A stretch of DNA of 59,266 bases from UBA6168 sp964573725 (GCA_964573725.1 CAZNLJ010000031.1:1-59266), one strand, 5' to 3'. Shown: positions 17,849 through 26,583, counted from the stretch's first letter. A program made the numbers and translations. The notes: a model not told the origin generated them from the sequence alone.

Positions 17849-18508
17849 TCAGACGTTGAGGTAGCTCATCAGGGCATCCAGCCGCTCCTGCAGCGACTCC
17901 TGTTGCTCGTCCCCGTGAAAAGCGGCCTTGATGACATACCCGAAGCGGTTGAACGCATGTATGATCGAATGGATATCCTTGCGGTTGATCTTAAGCGTCA
18001 CCTCGACCAGGAAATCATTGGGTTGAGAAGTCACGAAGGCGCTCAGCAGGGAGGCACCTTCGGCTTCCACCAGCCGGGCGACCTCGGACAGGGAATAGCT
18101 GCGTTGCTGGAATTCCAGCACCACGATACTGCCGGGTTCCCGGAAGGCGGCCGTGCGGGCGAGATAGTTCAGCACGTCCTCCAGGGATACCATGCCGAGA
18201 TAATCCCCCTCGTTGTCGACGACCGGGATGATCGTCAGCTGATGTTCCGCCAGCAGCCGGATCAGGTCGTATACATGGTCGGACTGTTGGACGAAGACCC
18301 GGTCCAATGACAGGGAGTAGGTGCCGACGGCATCCTGGATGTTGTGGATGAGGATGTCCTCCTCGCACACCACCCCCAGCAATTGGCGGTCGTTCACGAT
18401 AGGCAGGTGCCTGACGTTGAACCGCTCCATCGATGCCAGGGCCAACTTGCCGGTGTCGGAAGTCCGCAACGGCAGTACGGCGGTCGAAATCAGGTTTTCT
18501 GCTATCAT
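17849..18508 (-). CDS. CBS-domain protein with ACT-like C-terminus
   Basis: Cytosolic protein of 219 residues with a tandem CBS pair (about 1-130; ISTAVLPLRTSDTGKLAL, HLPIVNDRQLLGVV, then TIIPVVDNEGDYLGMVSLEDVL), the fold that senses adenine nucleotides. A C-terminal segment (about 135-205; IVVLEFQQRSYSLSEVARLVE) looks like an ACT-type regulatory domain. The frame extends to 18595, but a perfect -7 box lies inside that extension (18581-18588), which supports the ATG at 18508. Within the cluster it is a plausible energy- or ligand-sensing partner of the phosphatase or kinase, but this is inference. Confidence 0.85.
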   Translation of the reverse strand: MIAENLISTAVLPLRTSDTGKLALASMERFNVRHLPIVNDRQLLGVVCEEDILIHNIQDAVGTYSLSLDRVFVQQSDHVYDLIRLLAEHQLTIIPVVDNEGDYLGMVSLEDVLNYLARTAAFREPGSIVVLEFQQRSYSLSEVARLVEAEGASLLSAFVTSQPNDFLVEVTLKINRKDIHSIIHAFNRFGYVIKAAFHGDEQQESLQERLDALMSYLNV

Positions 18509-18580
18509 CGCACTGTTTGGTTTTCCCGTTTGTATGGTCGGCGGCATGGCCTTTGCCTGATCGGAGAAATATTCCCCGGG

Positions 18581-18588
18581 CAAATATA
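18581..18588 (-). promoter_or_regulatory. Candidate -7 box TATATTTG for the CBS gene
   Basis: Perfect match to TAnnTTTG on the minus strand, 72 bases upstream of the ATG at 18508. It falls within the longer open frame, so it also argues for the shorter start. A -33 TTG at the right distance is not obvious. Confidence 0.5.
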
Positions 18589-18690
18589 CAGCCAAACAAA
18601 ATATGGCGGCAGGACGTTCCCACTAAATTTTACCGCCGCCCCGGTCATTTTCCACAAATCGGCCATGCGCACGTACCGGTTCCTCCCCGG

Positions 18691-19362
18691 TCAGGCCATC
18701 AACTTTCTTTTTTGGCGCTCGAATTCCTCCGCCGTCAACACCCCTTCCTCCCGCAGCTTCCGCAGGGTCCCGATTTGTGCCAACAACTCGGCGCCGCCTC
18801 CGGTCTGTTCCGCAGGAAGGGCCGGCGAAGCTAAGCGGAAACCGTTGCGTTCGAAAGCCGGATACCCCTCCTGGGCACGCAAGAAAGCCAGTGCCCGGTG
18901 TTCGCGGATACGCGCAGCCCCTGTCGGCCAGCCCAGGCCCACCGCCCGGTCCAGGTGGTGGAACGCCGGCTCCGCTTGCTCCGTCAGGGAATACGCACAG
19001 GCGATGTTGAAATGGGTCGCGACATCCTTCGGGTCCCGTTCCAGGGCACGCCGGAAATCCTCGATGGCCTCCTCGTAATCGTAGGCCTTGAATTTGGCGA
19101 TGCCACTTCGCCGGTAAGGGTTGCCATCTTCGGTGGCGGCAGTCGACGGCGGCGGGTCGTCGGATGAATACCGGCGGTGGAAAACACGCTCATCCATGGA
19201 AAAAAGCAGGATCGCATCGACCAGGGCGATGATCCAAACCAAGGGGAACCAACAGAAAAACAAGTACAACAAGCCCCTGCCCACCTGGCCCAGGTAGAAA
19301 CGGTGAAAACCCAACCAGCCCAGAAACAAGGCCAGCAGGCCGGCCACATTCTTTTCTTTCAT
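18691..19362 (-). CDS. TM2-domain / TPR / SHOCT protein
   Basis: Membrane protein of 223 residues with three recognisable parts. A TM2 domain fills about 1-60 (two helices: LLALFLGWLGFHRFYLGQVGRG and WFPLVWIIALVDAILLF). Two TPR units lie at about 78-145 (AYDYEEAIEDFRRALERDP and ATHFNIACAYSLTEQAEPAF). A C-terminal SHOCT motif lies at about 193-222 (LLAQIGTLRKLREEGVLTAEEFERQK), an oligomerisation element. The role is unknown; the architecture suggests a membrane-anchored scaffold. It begins 18 bases downstream of the SpoIIE-type phosphatase, so the two are almost certainly co-transcribed. Confidence 0.85.
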   Translation of the reverse strand: MKEKNVAGLLALFLGWLGFHRFYLGQVGRGLLYLFFCWFPLVWIIALVDAILLFSMDERVFHRRYSSDDPPPSTAATEDGNPYRRSGIAKFKAYDYEEAIEDFRRALERDPKDVATHFNIACAYSLTEQAEPAFHHLDRAVGLGWPTGAARIREHRALAFLRAQEGYPAFERNGFRLASPALPAEQTGGGAELLAQIGTLRKLREEGVLTAEEFERQKRKLMA

Positions 19363-19380
19363 ACCTTGTCCGGTTCGGAA

Positions 19381-20649
19381 TCAGGATGCTTCCGGGGCAT
19401 CGGAAGCGAAAATCTTACAGGTAAGAACGGTGAAGTCATCCTGAAAGTTGGCCTCTCCCCGGAATTTTTCCAATTCCAGCATGAGTTGGCGGTTGAATTC
19501 GGCGGCGGAGGAACGGTAATGGTCGAGGACAAAACGCTGCCCCATGTTCTGGTCGATGAACTCGCCGGCTTCGTTGCGCAGCTCCGTCAAGCCGTCCGTG
19601 AACAGAAGCAGCAGCGCCTCCCCGTCGATGACGACGCAACCGTCCTCGACAAAGGGCAGCTCATCGAAAGCACCCAGCACGGTGGTGCCCTCCGACAGGC
19701 GCGCGATCCGGTCGCCGACCACCAGCACGGGGTGGTTGTGGCCGGCATTGACATACCGGAGCCGGCGGGTGCGCCGGTCGTATTGGGCCACGAAGAAAGT
19801 CAGGAAACGTTCCCCTTTGGTGATGCGGAGCACCGCCTTGTTCAGGCTGGTCACAAATGCGGGCAGGTCGTCGGGATGGCGCTCCAGCAAATTGTGGAAA
19901 CTCGCCTGGAAATTGGACATCAGCAGGGCCGCCGCCACCCCTTTGCCGGAAATGTCCGCAATGCAGATCGTCAGCTTCCCGTTGTCGTGTTCCACGAAAT
20001 CGAAGTAATCCCCGCCTACGTTCAGGTGGGGCTGGTACACGGCGGACAGTTCGTATTCCGCTCGCTTCGGGAGTGCCTTGGGTATCAGCAGCTGCTGCAT
20101 CTCGCTGGCCAGCTCCATCTCCCGGCGCAGGCGCTCCTGCTCCAGCTGCTGCTTGAACAGGCGCTTGTTCTCGATGGCGACGGATATGATGTTGGTGATG
20201 GTCGTGATGAACTGTACCTTGTTGTACATGTCCTCCTCCTCCCCGAACCCGCCGATGAAGACGTAGGCCAGGTGGGTATCCTTGTGCCGCACCGGGATAA
20301 CGACGTCGAAGAGCCGGAAAAAGGGGTGGTCGCTGTCGGATATGGTCACCATCCGCGTGAACCGGGCCAGCTGCTCCGCGATATCCGCCGGAAACTGTTC
20401 CTTCGTCAGACCGATGTGGGCGGCGCATTCCCACTGCCCTTCCGTCTGGTGATACAGGGCCATCCGCTTCACGCCCATCTCCCAGCTCAGGAAAGAGGTA
20501 TACATGTCGAACAACCCGGACATCTTCACATTGTGGTTGATGGCCTGGGTGATGTTCAGCAAACGGTTGATCTGCAATTGCTTGAGGTTCAACTCCCGCT
20601 CCAGCTGCCCAATGGTGTGCAATCCCTGCTTTACGCTCTTCAATGACAT
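19381..20649 (-). CDS. PP2C/SpoIIE-type Ser/Thr phosphatase with GAF-like sensor
   Basis: Cytosolic protein phosphatase of 422 residues. The N-terminal helical segment (1-40) is followed by a GAF-like sensor (about 45-165), a coiled coil (about 165-190) and a SpoIIE PP2C domain (about 195-415). Metal-binding motifs are visible: VGGDYFDF, ADISGKGVAAALLM, YVNAGHNHP and LLLFTDGLTE. Such proteins dephosphorylate anti-anti-sigma factors or similar regulators; no anti-sigma gene is visible here. It is first in the minus-strand signalling cluster. TACCTTTA at 20689-20696 matches the -7 consensus in 7 of 8 positions, 40 bases upstream. Confidence 0.92.
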   Translation of the reverse strand: MSLKSVKQGLHTIGQLERELNLKQLQINRLLNITQAINHNVKMSGLFDMYTSFLSWEMGVKRMALYHQTEGQWECAAHIGLTKEQFPADIAEQLARFTRMVTISDSDHPFFRLFDVVIPVRHKDTHLAYVFIGGFGEEEDMYNKVQFITTITNIISVAIENKRLFKQQLEQERLRREMELASEMQQLLIPKALPKRAEYELSAVYQPHLNVGGDYFDFVEHDNGKLTICIADISGKGVAAALLMSNFQASFHNLLERHPDDLPAFVTSLNKAVLRITKGERFLTFFVAQYDRRTRRLRYVNAGHNHPVLVVGDRIARLSEGTTVLGAFDELPFVEDGCVVIDGEALLLLFTDGLTELRNEAGEFIDQNMGQRFVLDHYRSSAAEFNRQLMLELEKFRGEANFQDDFTVLTCKIFASDAPEAS

Positions 20650-20688
20650 CTGCGGCGCAATTTTATGGCGTCCTTTCCCGACGGAAAG

Positions 20689-20696
20689 TAAAGGTA
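20689..20696 (-). promoter_or_regulatory. Candidate -7 box TACCTTTA for the phosphatase operon
   Basis: Seven of eight to TAnnTTTG on the minus strand, giving a leader of about 35 bases to the ATG at 20649. The -33 element is unclear. Confidence 0.35.
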
Positions 20697-20709
20697 ACGA
20701 TTGACTTGG

Positions 20710-20729
20710 TAATTTTTCCTAATTTTTCC
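20710..20729 (+). repeat. Two tandem copies of TAATTTTTCC
   Basis: A perfect 10-base direct repeat ends just before the scaffold gap. It sits in the divergent spacer between the phosphatase and the alpha/beta hydrolase genes. Confidence 0.7.
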
Positions 20730-20734
20730 GGCGG

Positions 20735-20834
20735 NNNNNNNNNNNNNNNNNNNNNNNNNNNNNNNNNNNNNNNNNNNNNNNNNNNNNNNNNNNNNNNNNN
20801 NNNNNNNNNNNNNNNNNNNNNNNNNNNNNNNNNN
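20735..20834. other. Scaffold gap (100 N)
   Basis: Exactly 100 N, the usual placeholder for a gap of unknown size. The 7-base string CCGGCGG lies on both sides (20728-20734 and 20835-20841). The true divergent spacer between 20650 and 20976 could be much longer and could hide a small gene. Confidence 0.95.
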
Positions 20835-20976
20835 CCGGCGGAATAGATTTCCGGAACGACGCCTTGCCGGGTGCTTGGAAATTAATTGTTAACTTCGCCC
20901 TGGATATTATCCGTTTGATGGAAATGGCCGGCCGGCGGTCTCCCGCGGCTGCGCCTGCCCTATCCTTCAATCCACG

Positions 20977-21774
20977 ATGAAAAAAGTAACTTTCGAAGGA
21001 CAATCCGTGGCGTACGAAAGGACCGGCCGCGGCAAGCAAACGCCGGTGGTACTGCTGCATGGGTTTTGTGAGGACAGCCGCATGTGGGCGGAATGGATGC
21101 CGTTCCTGCCCGACCGGCCCTACGTCTGCATCGACCTGCCGGGATTCGGCCAGTCCGACCCGGTCGTCCCGGTTTCCATGGAATATATGGCGGATGCCGT
21201 CGCTGCGGTCCTCGACCAATTGAAGCTGGGCCCTTGCCTGCTTGTCGGCCATTCCATGGGAGGCTACGTCGCCCTGGCCTTCGCGGAGCGGTACCCCGAC
21301 CGGCTCGCCGGCCTTTGCATGTTCCACTCGCACCCCTTCGCCGATACGGCGGAAAGGAAGGAGGCCCGGCTCAAATCGGTCTCCTTCATCGAACAGAACG
21401 GCCATATCCTGTATGTCCGGCAAATGATCCCCCAGCTCTTCGCCTATGATTATTCGAAAGGCTATCCGGCGGAGGTCAACCGGCTGATATACCATGCCAG
21501 CCAGTACGCACCGGAAGCGATTACCGCCGCCTTGCACGCCATGCGGAACCGCCCCGACCGGGCCGGGGTCCTCCGGGACCTGTCTTGTCCGGTACTCCTC
21601 CTGATCGGAAAACTCGACACGGCGGTGCCGTTCCAACAAAGCCTGGAGATGACCGAACTTCCCCGGCAAGCTTCCGTGGAGATATTCCCCACCGTCGGCC
21701 ACATGGGGATGTTCACGGCCGTCCGGGAAACGGCGCGGGCCTTCCGGGATTTCCTCCTGCATTTCGGGCTTTGA
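20977..21774 (+). CDS. Alpha/beta hydrolase
   Basis: Cytosolic alpha/beta-hydrolase-fold enzyme of 265 residues, substrate unknown. The oxyanion region is LLHGFCED near residue 25, the nucleophile Ser is in VGHSMGGY near residue 92, the acid Asp is probably in LIGKLDTAVPF near 212, and the catalytic His is in TVGHMGMF near 240. There is no signal peptide. The stop is 45 bases before the kinase/M23/aminotransferase fusion gene on the same strand, so the two are probably one transcription unit. The hydrolase may release or process the fusion protein's amino-alcohol substrate (inference). Confidence 0.92.
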   Translation: MKKVTFEGQSVAYERTGRGKQTPVVLLHGFCEDSRMWAEWMPFLPDRPYVCIDLPGFGQSDPVVPVSMEYMADAVAAVLDQLKLGPCLLVGHSMGGYVALAFAERYPDRLAGLCMFHSHPFADTAERKEARLKSVSFIEQNGHILYVRQMIPQLFAYDYSKGYPAEVNRLIYHASQYAPEAITAALHAMRNRPDRAGVLRDLSCPVLLLIGKLDTAVPFQQSLEMTELPRQASVEIFPTVGHMGMFTAVRETARAFRDFLLHFGL

Positions 21775-21819
21775 ACCGTCTCCGGCCATCCAGACCGCTC
21801 ACACCCACACCCTGCGTCC

Positions 21820-24800
21820 ATGCCATCCGCCAACACTTCCGTCGCCCTCGCCGCTGAACTCACGGCGACCCATTTCGGTCGGACCGGTACCGTCCGCGCA
21901 CTTCCGGGGGAACTCGACCTCAACTTCCGGCTCGACACGCCGGAAGGGGATACCTTCTTGCTGAAACTGGCACATGCCGGGGAGGACCGTATCCACCTGG
22001 AGCTGCAGGCCGCCATGATGATCCACCTGGCGGCCCATCCGCCGGAAGGATTCGCGGTCCCGCAAGTCATCCCGGACCGGCAGGGGGCGCTCATTACCCC
22101 GGTCCCGGATCCCGACGGCGGAACCCGCTACCTGCGCATGATCTCCTGGGTTCCCGGGCGGGTATTGGCGGAGGTGAACCCGCATCCGGACAGCCTGCTG
22201 GAAAGCATCGGGGACGCCTGTGGCCAGCTCTGCCACCGTTTGGCGGACTTCGACCATCCCGGTGCGCACCGCCGGCTGAAATGGGATGTCGCCCACACCG
22301 ATTGGGTGGCGGAACACCTGCACCGGATCGCCGACCCGCACCGGCAGGCCATCGCCCGCCATTTCCACCGACGCTTCCTGGAAGAAGTCCTGCCGCAGCT
22401 GCCCCGGCTTCGTCAAAGCGTCATCTACCATGATGCCAACGACTACAATGTCCTGGTGAGTCCCGACCTTGCCCGGCCGACCGTTTGCGGCATCATCGAC
22501 CTCGGGGATGCCGTCCATACCTGCACGGTGGCCGACCTCGCCGTCGCCATCGCCTATGCAGCCATGCACAAGCCGGATCCGCTCGATGCGGCTGTGGCCG
22601 TGGTGGGCGGGTTCCACCGGCGATATCCCCTGACGGAGCAGGAGGTGGCCCTCCTCTATGACCTGGTGGCCGCCCGATTGCTCATCAGTGTCACCGCCGC
22701 CACCCTGAACCGGCTGCATCATCCCGACAACGAATACCTCCTCATCAGTGAGAAACCGGCTTGGGACCTACTCGACCGCTGGTTTGCCACGGCTCCCGCT
22801 TTCGCCCATTTCCGCTTCCGTGCGGCCTGCGGCTGGGAACCCTGCCCGCAACGGCCCGCCTTCGACCGCTGGTTCACCCATCATGCGGCCGACCTCCACC
22901 CGGTCGTCACCCTCCCCGCCGATGAGGTCCGGACCATCGACCTCGGTATCGGCTCGCTCGATCTCGGCCACAACGGACAGTTTGCCGACGTCCGGAATTT
23001 CAGCCGCACCATCGACCGGATGATCGAGGACCAGGATGGATCCTTCGGTGTGGGTGGCTACGGCGAATACCGCCCCTGCTATGAGGCCGACCGGTTCCAG
23101 GTCCGCACCAACCACGGCCCCGCCTGGCGGACCCTCCACCTGGGCGTGGACGTGTGGGCGCCACCCGGCACCCCTGTCCGCGCGCCCCTGGACGGCCAGG
23201 TGCACAGCGTGCAGCTCAATGCCGGCGACGGCAATTACGGCCCGACCCTGCTGCTGGCCCATCCGGTATCGGAGGAACTGACGTTCTTTACCTTATATGG
23301 CCACCTGGATCCGGATGTCCTCGACCGACGTCCGCCCGGCACACCGGTCCGCCGGGGCGAAACGCTGGCCACCATCGGCCGGCCGCCGTCCAACGGCAAT
23401 TGGCCCCCGCACCTCCATTTTCAGGTCGTGCTGGACCTGCTCGGCCATCGGGGCGATTTCCCCGGCCTTGCCATACCCAAAGAAAGGGATACCTGGTGCA
23501 GCCTTTGCCCGGGTATCGACCCGCTGCAGCCCGCCCGGCCCTTGCCCCCGGGACCACCGGCAGCCGCCGCCACCGGACAACTCCTCCTCCGGCGCCGGCA
23601 ACACCTGGGCCCCAGCCTCAGCCTCTCCTACCGCAGCCCCCTCCATATCCTGCGGGGCTACCGGCAATTCCTGTACGGCGCCGATGGCCGCCGATACCTG
23701 GACACCGTCAACAACGTACCCCACGTCGGCCACCAACACCCCCGCGTCGTCCGGGCCGCCCAACGACAGCTGGCCGTCCTCAATACCAATACCCGCTACC
23801 TGCACCCCACCATCCTGCAATATGCGGAAGACCTCCTGGCCACCCTGCCCCCGGCCCTCTCCACCGTCTATTTCGTCAATTCCGGCAGTGAGGCCAATGA
23901 ACTCGCCCTGCGCATGGCGCGTACACTCACCGGCCGACAGGACTTCCTCGCCATGGAAATGGGCTATCACGGCAATACCGGCGCCTGTGTGGACATCAGC
24001 AGCTATAAGTTCGACCGCAAAGGGGGCCTGGGCAAACCGCCCCATACCCATTTGCTGCCCATGCCGGACCTCTTCCGCGGCCCCTTCCGGGATCCGGCCA
24101 CCGCCGGCGGCCTCTATGCCGCCGCGGCCGACCCGCTGATCGATGCCCTGCAGGCGGAAGGCCGGCAACCCGCCGCCTTCATCGCGGAAAGTGTGCTGAG
24201 CTGCGGCGGCCAAATTCCCCTGCCGACCGGATTCCTCGCCGAAGTCTACCAAAGGGTCCGGGCCGCCGGCGGACTGTGCATCGCCGATGAGGTCCAAACC
24301 GGCCTGGGCCGCGTCGGCAGCCACTGGTGGGGCTTCGAGACGCAAGGCGTCGTGCCCGATATCGTCACCATGGGGAAACCGCTCGGCAACGGCCACCCGC
24401 TGGCCGCCCTCGCCACCACACCGGATATCGCCCGGGCTTTCGCCAACGGCATGGAATACTTCAATACCTTCGGTGGAAATCCCGTCTCCTGTACCATCGG
24501 CCGGGAAGTCCTCCGGGTCGTGCACGAGGAAGGCCTCCGGGAACAGGCCGACCGCACCGGCCGGCTGCTGACCGGCTTCCTGCTCGAACTCCACCGGGAT
24601 TTCCCGCTCATCGGGGATGTCCGGGGCCCCGGCCTCTTCCTGGGCTTCGAACTCGTCCTCGACCCGACCGACCGCACCCCGGCCACCCGACAAGCCGCCT
24701 GGCTGGCTAACCGGATGCGCGACCTCGGCATCCTCATGAGCACCGACGGCCCGGATGAAAATGTCCTGAAAATTAAACCGCCCCTCTGCTTCGGTCCCGG

Positions 24801-24888
24801 TGACGCGGAGCGGCTGGCCGAAACCCTCGCCACCGTACTCCGGGAAGATGCCCTCCAACCGGATGCCTGGCCGATACCCCCGGCTTGA
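21820..24888 (+). CDS. Fusion: APH-like kinase - M23 peptidase domain - class III PLP phospho-lyase/aminotransferase
   Basis: One 1022-residue cytosolic polypeptide with three domains. (1) About 10-300, an APH/hydroxylysine-kinase-like fold: YHDANDYNVLV contains the catalytic Asp and Asn, and GIIDLGDAVHT the metal-binding Asp. (2) About 395-570, an M23 metallopeptidase fold with all expected zinc ligands: the HxxxD of HLGVDVWAPPGTPV and the HxH of PPHLHFQV. (3) About 590-1015, a fold-type-I class III PLP enzyme: NSGSEANELALRMAR, YHGNTGACVDISSYKF, ADEVQTGLGRVG, and Lys853 in TMGKPLGNGHP. The third domain reads most like ethanolamine-phosphate / 5-phosphohydroxylysine phospho-lyase. Such fusions are found in other bacteria, usually annotated only as class III aminotransferases. 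A kinase plus phospho-lyase on one chain would phosphorylate an amino alcohol and eliminate phosphate and ammonia to give an aldehyde (inference). The M23 role is unexplained. Confidence 0.92.
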   Translation: MPSANTSVALAAELTATHFGRTGTVRALPGELDLNFRLDTPEGDTFLLKLAHAGEDRIHLELQAAMMIHLAAHPPEGFAVPQVIPDRQGALITPVPDPDGGTRYLRMISWVPGRVLAEVNPHPDSLLESIGDACGQLCHRLADFDHPGAHRRLKWDVAHTDWVAEHLHRIADPHRQAIARHFHRRFLEEVLPQLPRLRQSVIYHDANDYNVLVSPDLARPTVCGIIDLGDAVHTCTVADLAVAIAYAAMHKPDPLDAAVAVVGGFHRRYPLTEQEVALLYDLVAARLLISVTAATLNRLHHPDNEYLLISEKPAWDLLDRWFATAPAFAHFRFRAACGWEPCPQRPAFDRWFTHHAADLHPVVTLPADEVRTIDLGIGSLDLGHNGQFADVRNFSRTIDRMIEDQDGSFGVGGYGEYRPCYEADRFQVRTNHGPAWRTLHLGVDVWAPPGTPVRAPLDGQVHSVQLNAGDGNYGPTLLLAHPVSEELTFFTLYGHLDPDVLDRRPPGTPVRRGETLATIGRPPSNGNWPPHLHFQVVLDLLGHRGDFPGLAIPKERDTWCSLCPGIDPLQPARPLPPGPPAAAATGQLLLRRRQHLGPSLSLSYRSPLHILRGYRQFLYGADGRRYLDTVNNVPHVGHQHPRVVRAAQRQLAVLNTNTRYLHPTILQYAEDLLATLPPALSTVYFVNSGSEANELALRMARTLTGRQDFLAMEMGYHGNTGACVDISSYKFDRKGGLGKPPHTHLLPMPDLFRGPFRDPATAGGLYAAAADPLIDALQAEGRQPAAFIAESVLSCGGQIPLPTGFLAEVYQRVRAAGGLCIADEVQTGLGRVGSHWWGFETQGVVPDIVTMGKPLGNGHPLAALATTPDIARAFANGMEYFNTFGGNPVSCTIGREVLRVVHEEGLREQADRTGRLLTGFLLELHRDFPLIGDVRGPGLFLGFELVLDPTDRTPATRQAAWLANRMRDLGILMSTDGPDENVLKIKPPLCFGPGDAERLAETLATVLREDALQPDAWPIPPA

Positions 24889-24952
24889 CCCCTCGCCGCC
24901 CCCCGGCTGACCGGGCAAACCCTACCCGCCGGCCGCCTGCCCCGGGTCTCCC

Positions 24953-26242
24953 TCAGGATTCCCGGGGCAGGTCCTTGGGATAACACAGGTAGTGCTTCGT
25001 GACCGGTCTGGTCGGCAATCCGAAGTCGGTCAGCCGGGACATCGGCAGCACCGTCCCGTCCTTGAACAGGATGTTGATCTCGTCCTTGGCCGTGCTGTAG
25101 GCATGGTTGGATTCCATGCCCCCGAAAACCAGGTATTCCCCCGCCAACTCCCGGCTGAACCCCGGCATGCGGACCGCCGCCCGCTCCACCAAGGCCGCCC
25201 GCTCCCCCTCCCCGAATGGCTCCGCCCGCATCTCGATCCGGAACAGGCGCCGGTCCAACAGCCCCCCCGCCAACAAGGAGAGCACCGGGTCCTCCATGTC
25301 CCGGAAACACTTCAAGGCCGCCACCACATCGTAATCATCCAGTTTCGAGAACAGCGCCGGCAAATCCGGTTGGTCCCGGTAGAAATCCGCCAGCTTCACC
25401 TCCCGATACAGGAAATACCGCAGACTGCCGCCGATCGGCAGGTCGACACCCGCCCTCGCCAATTCCCGCGCCCGCTGCAAGGCCTTGACCAACATGCGTT
25501 CCGCCACCAGCACCGTCTTGTGCAGGTAGACCTGCCAATACATCAGGCGACGGGCTATCAGGAATTTCTCGATGGAATAGATGCCTTTTTCCTCCACCAC
25601 CAAAGCCCCGTCCTTGACCGACAACATCTTGATGATCCGGTCGTAGCCGATCACGCCCTCCGAAACGCCCGTAAAGAAACTGTCCCGGTTGAGGTAATCC
25701 ATGCGGTCCATATCCAATTGCCCGGAAACCAACTGGTGCAGGAACGGCCGGGGATGCTCGTTCCGAAAGATCCGGATGGCCTCCGTCAAGGCTCCTCCGA
25801 AGGTAGCGTTGAGCCGCTCCATGAAACAAAGCGACAATTCCTCGTGCGGTACGTTGATCAAGCTGTGCTCCAGGGTATGCGAGAAGGGACCGTGCCCGAT
25901 GTCGTGTAACAGGATGGCGACCGAAACGGCCACCGCCTCCTCCTCGCCGATCTCCACCCCCTTCGCACGCAATACCTCAATGGCCTGCCCCATCAGGTGC
26001 ATCGCACCCAGGGCATGCTGGAACCGCGTATGCGAGGCGCCGGGATAGACATAATTGCTGAGACTGACCTGCTTGATCCGCCGCAACCGCTGGAACCATG
26101 GGTGCTCGACCAAATCGAACAACAGGTCGTATGGGATGCTGATGAACCCGTATACCGGGTCGTTGAAAATTTTACGTTTGTTCAAGACATTGGGTTGACG
26201 CCGGGGAAAACCGCCACCGCTCGCCGCCACCCGGGCGGCCAC
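24953..26242 (-). CDS. HD-domain phosphohydrolase (dGTPase/SAMHD1-like)
   Basis: Cytosolic metal-dependent phosphohydrolase of up to 429 residues. The HD motif is complete: HTRFQHALG (first His) and LLHDIGHGPFSHTLEH (His-Asp), with the later SGQLDMDRMDYLNRDSF motif holding the final Asp. Members hydrolyse deoxynucleoside triphosphates or related nucleotides. The ATG at 26242 adds 19 residues before the conserved LNKRKIFNDPVYGFI start of homologues, so a TTG start at 26185 is a real alternative. It is convergent with the fusion gene, 64 bases apart. Confidence 0.9.
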   Translation of the reverse strand: MAARVAASGGGFPRRQPNVLNKRKIFNDPVYGFISIPYDLLFDLVEHPWFQRLRRIKQVSLSNYVYPGASHTRFQHALGAMHLMGQAIEVLRAKGVEIGEEEAVAVSVAILLHDIGHGPFSHTLEHSLINVPHEELSLCFMERLNATFGGALTEAIRIFRNEHPRPFLHQLVSGQLDMDRMDYLNRDSFFTGVSEGVIGYDRIIKMLSVKDGALVVEEKGIYSIEKFLIARRLMYWQVYLHKTVLVAERMLVKALQRARELARAGVDLPIGGSLRYFLYREVKLADFYRDQPDLPALFSKLDDYDVVAALKCFRDMEDPVLSLLAGGLLDRRLFRIEMRAEPFGEGERAALVERAAVRMPGFSRELAGEYLVFGGMESNHAYSTAKDEINILFKDGTVLPMSRLTDFGLPTRPVTKHYLCYPKDLPRES

Positions 26243-26583
26243 GGGGGTCGCTTTCCCGGACTGGTTGTTAAGCTAAGGTTAAATGCCGCCCGCCACATAT
26301 CCGCGCCGCCCGCCTCCGGACGTTACAGGGTGGGAACCGACGGAAGAAATACCGCCCCGCCAGCCCCGGTATTACGCTGGTGCCACAAATCCCGGGTTTC
26401 GCCGAACAGCCGCCGGATTCCGTCGAACGGAACGAAATATTAGTTGTTTGGGTTAGGAAAAGTAAAAATGTTAGGTGACTTTTGCAAATACACTATTTGC
26501 AATCCTTTACGTTCCTTCTTCCAAACCGTTGTGTCCGAACGCCACCGCAAATGATTTCCTTCGCTACTGCAAAAGCTTTCGTT
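26243..26583. other. Regulatory spacer upstream of the tail-specific protease
   Basis: 341 bases. The last 150 are clearly A/T-richer than the surroundings (for example 26430-26510) and contain the inverted repeat listed separately. GACTTTTG at 26477-26484 is seven of eight to TAnnTTTG, and a TTTG lies at 26447-26450, but the 26-base spacing is long. No gene is seen. Confidence 0.5.
26482..26502. promoter_or_regulatory. Perfect inverted repeat TTGCAAATA-CAC-TATTTGCAA
   Basis: Nine-base perfect arms around a 3-base spacer, centred 92 bases before the protease ATG and overlapping a candidate -7 box. No T-run follows, so it looks like a protein-binding operator rather than a terminator. The cognate regulator is unknown. 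Confidence 0.6.
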
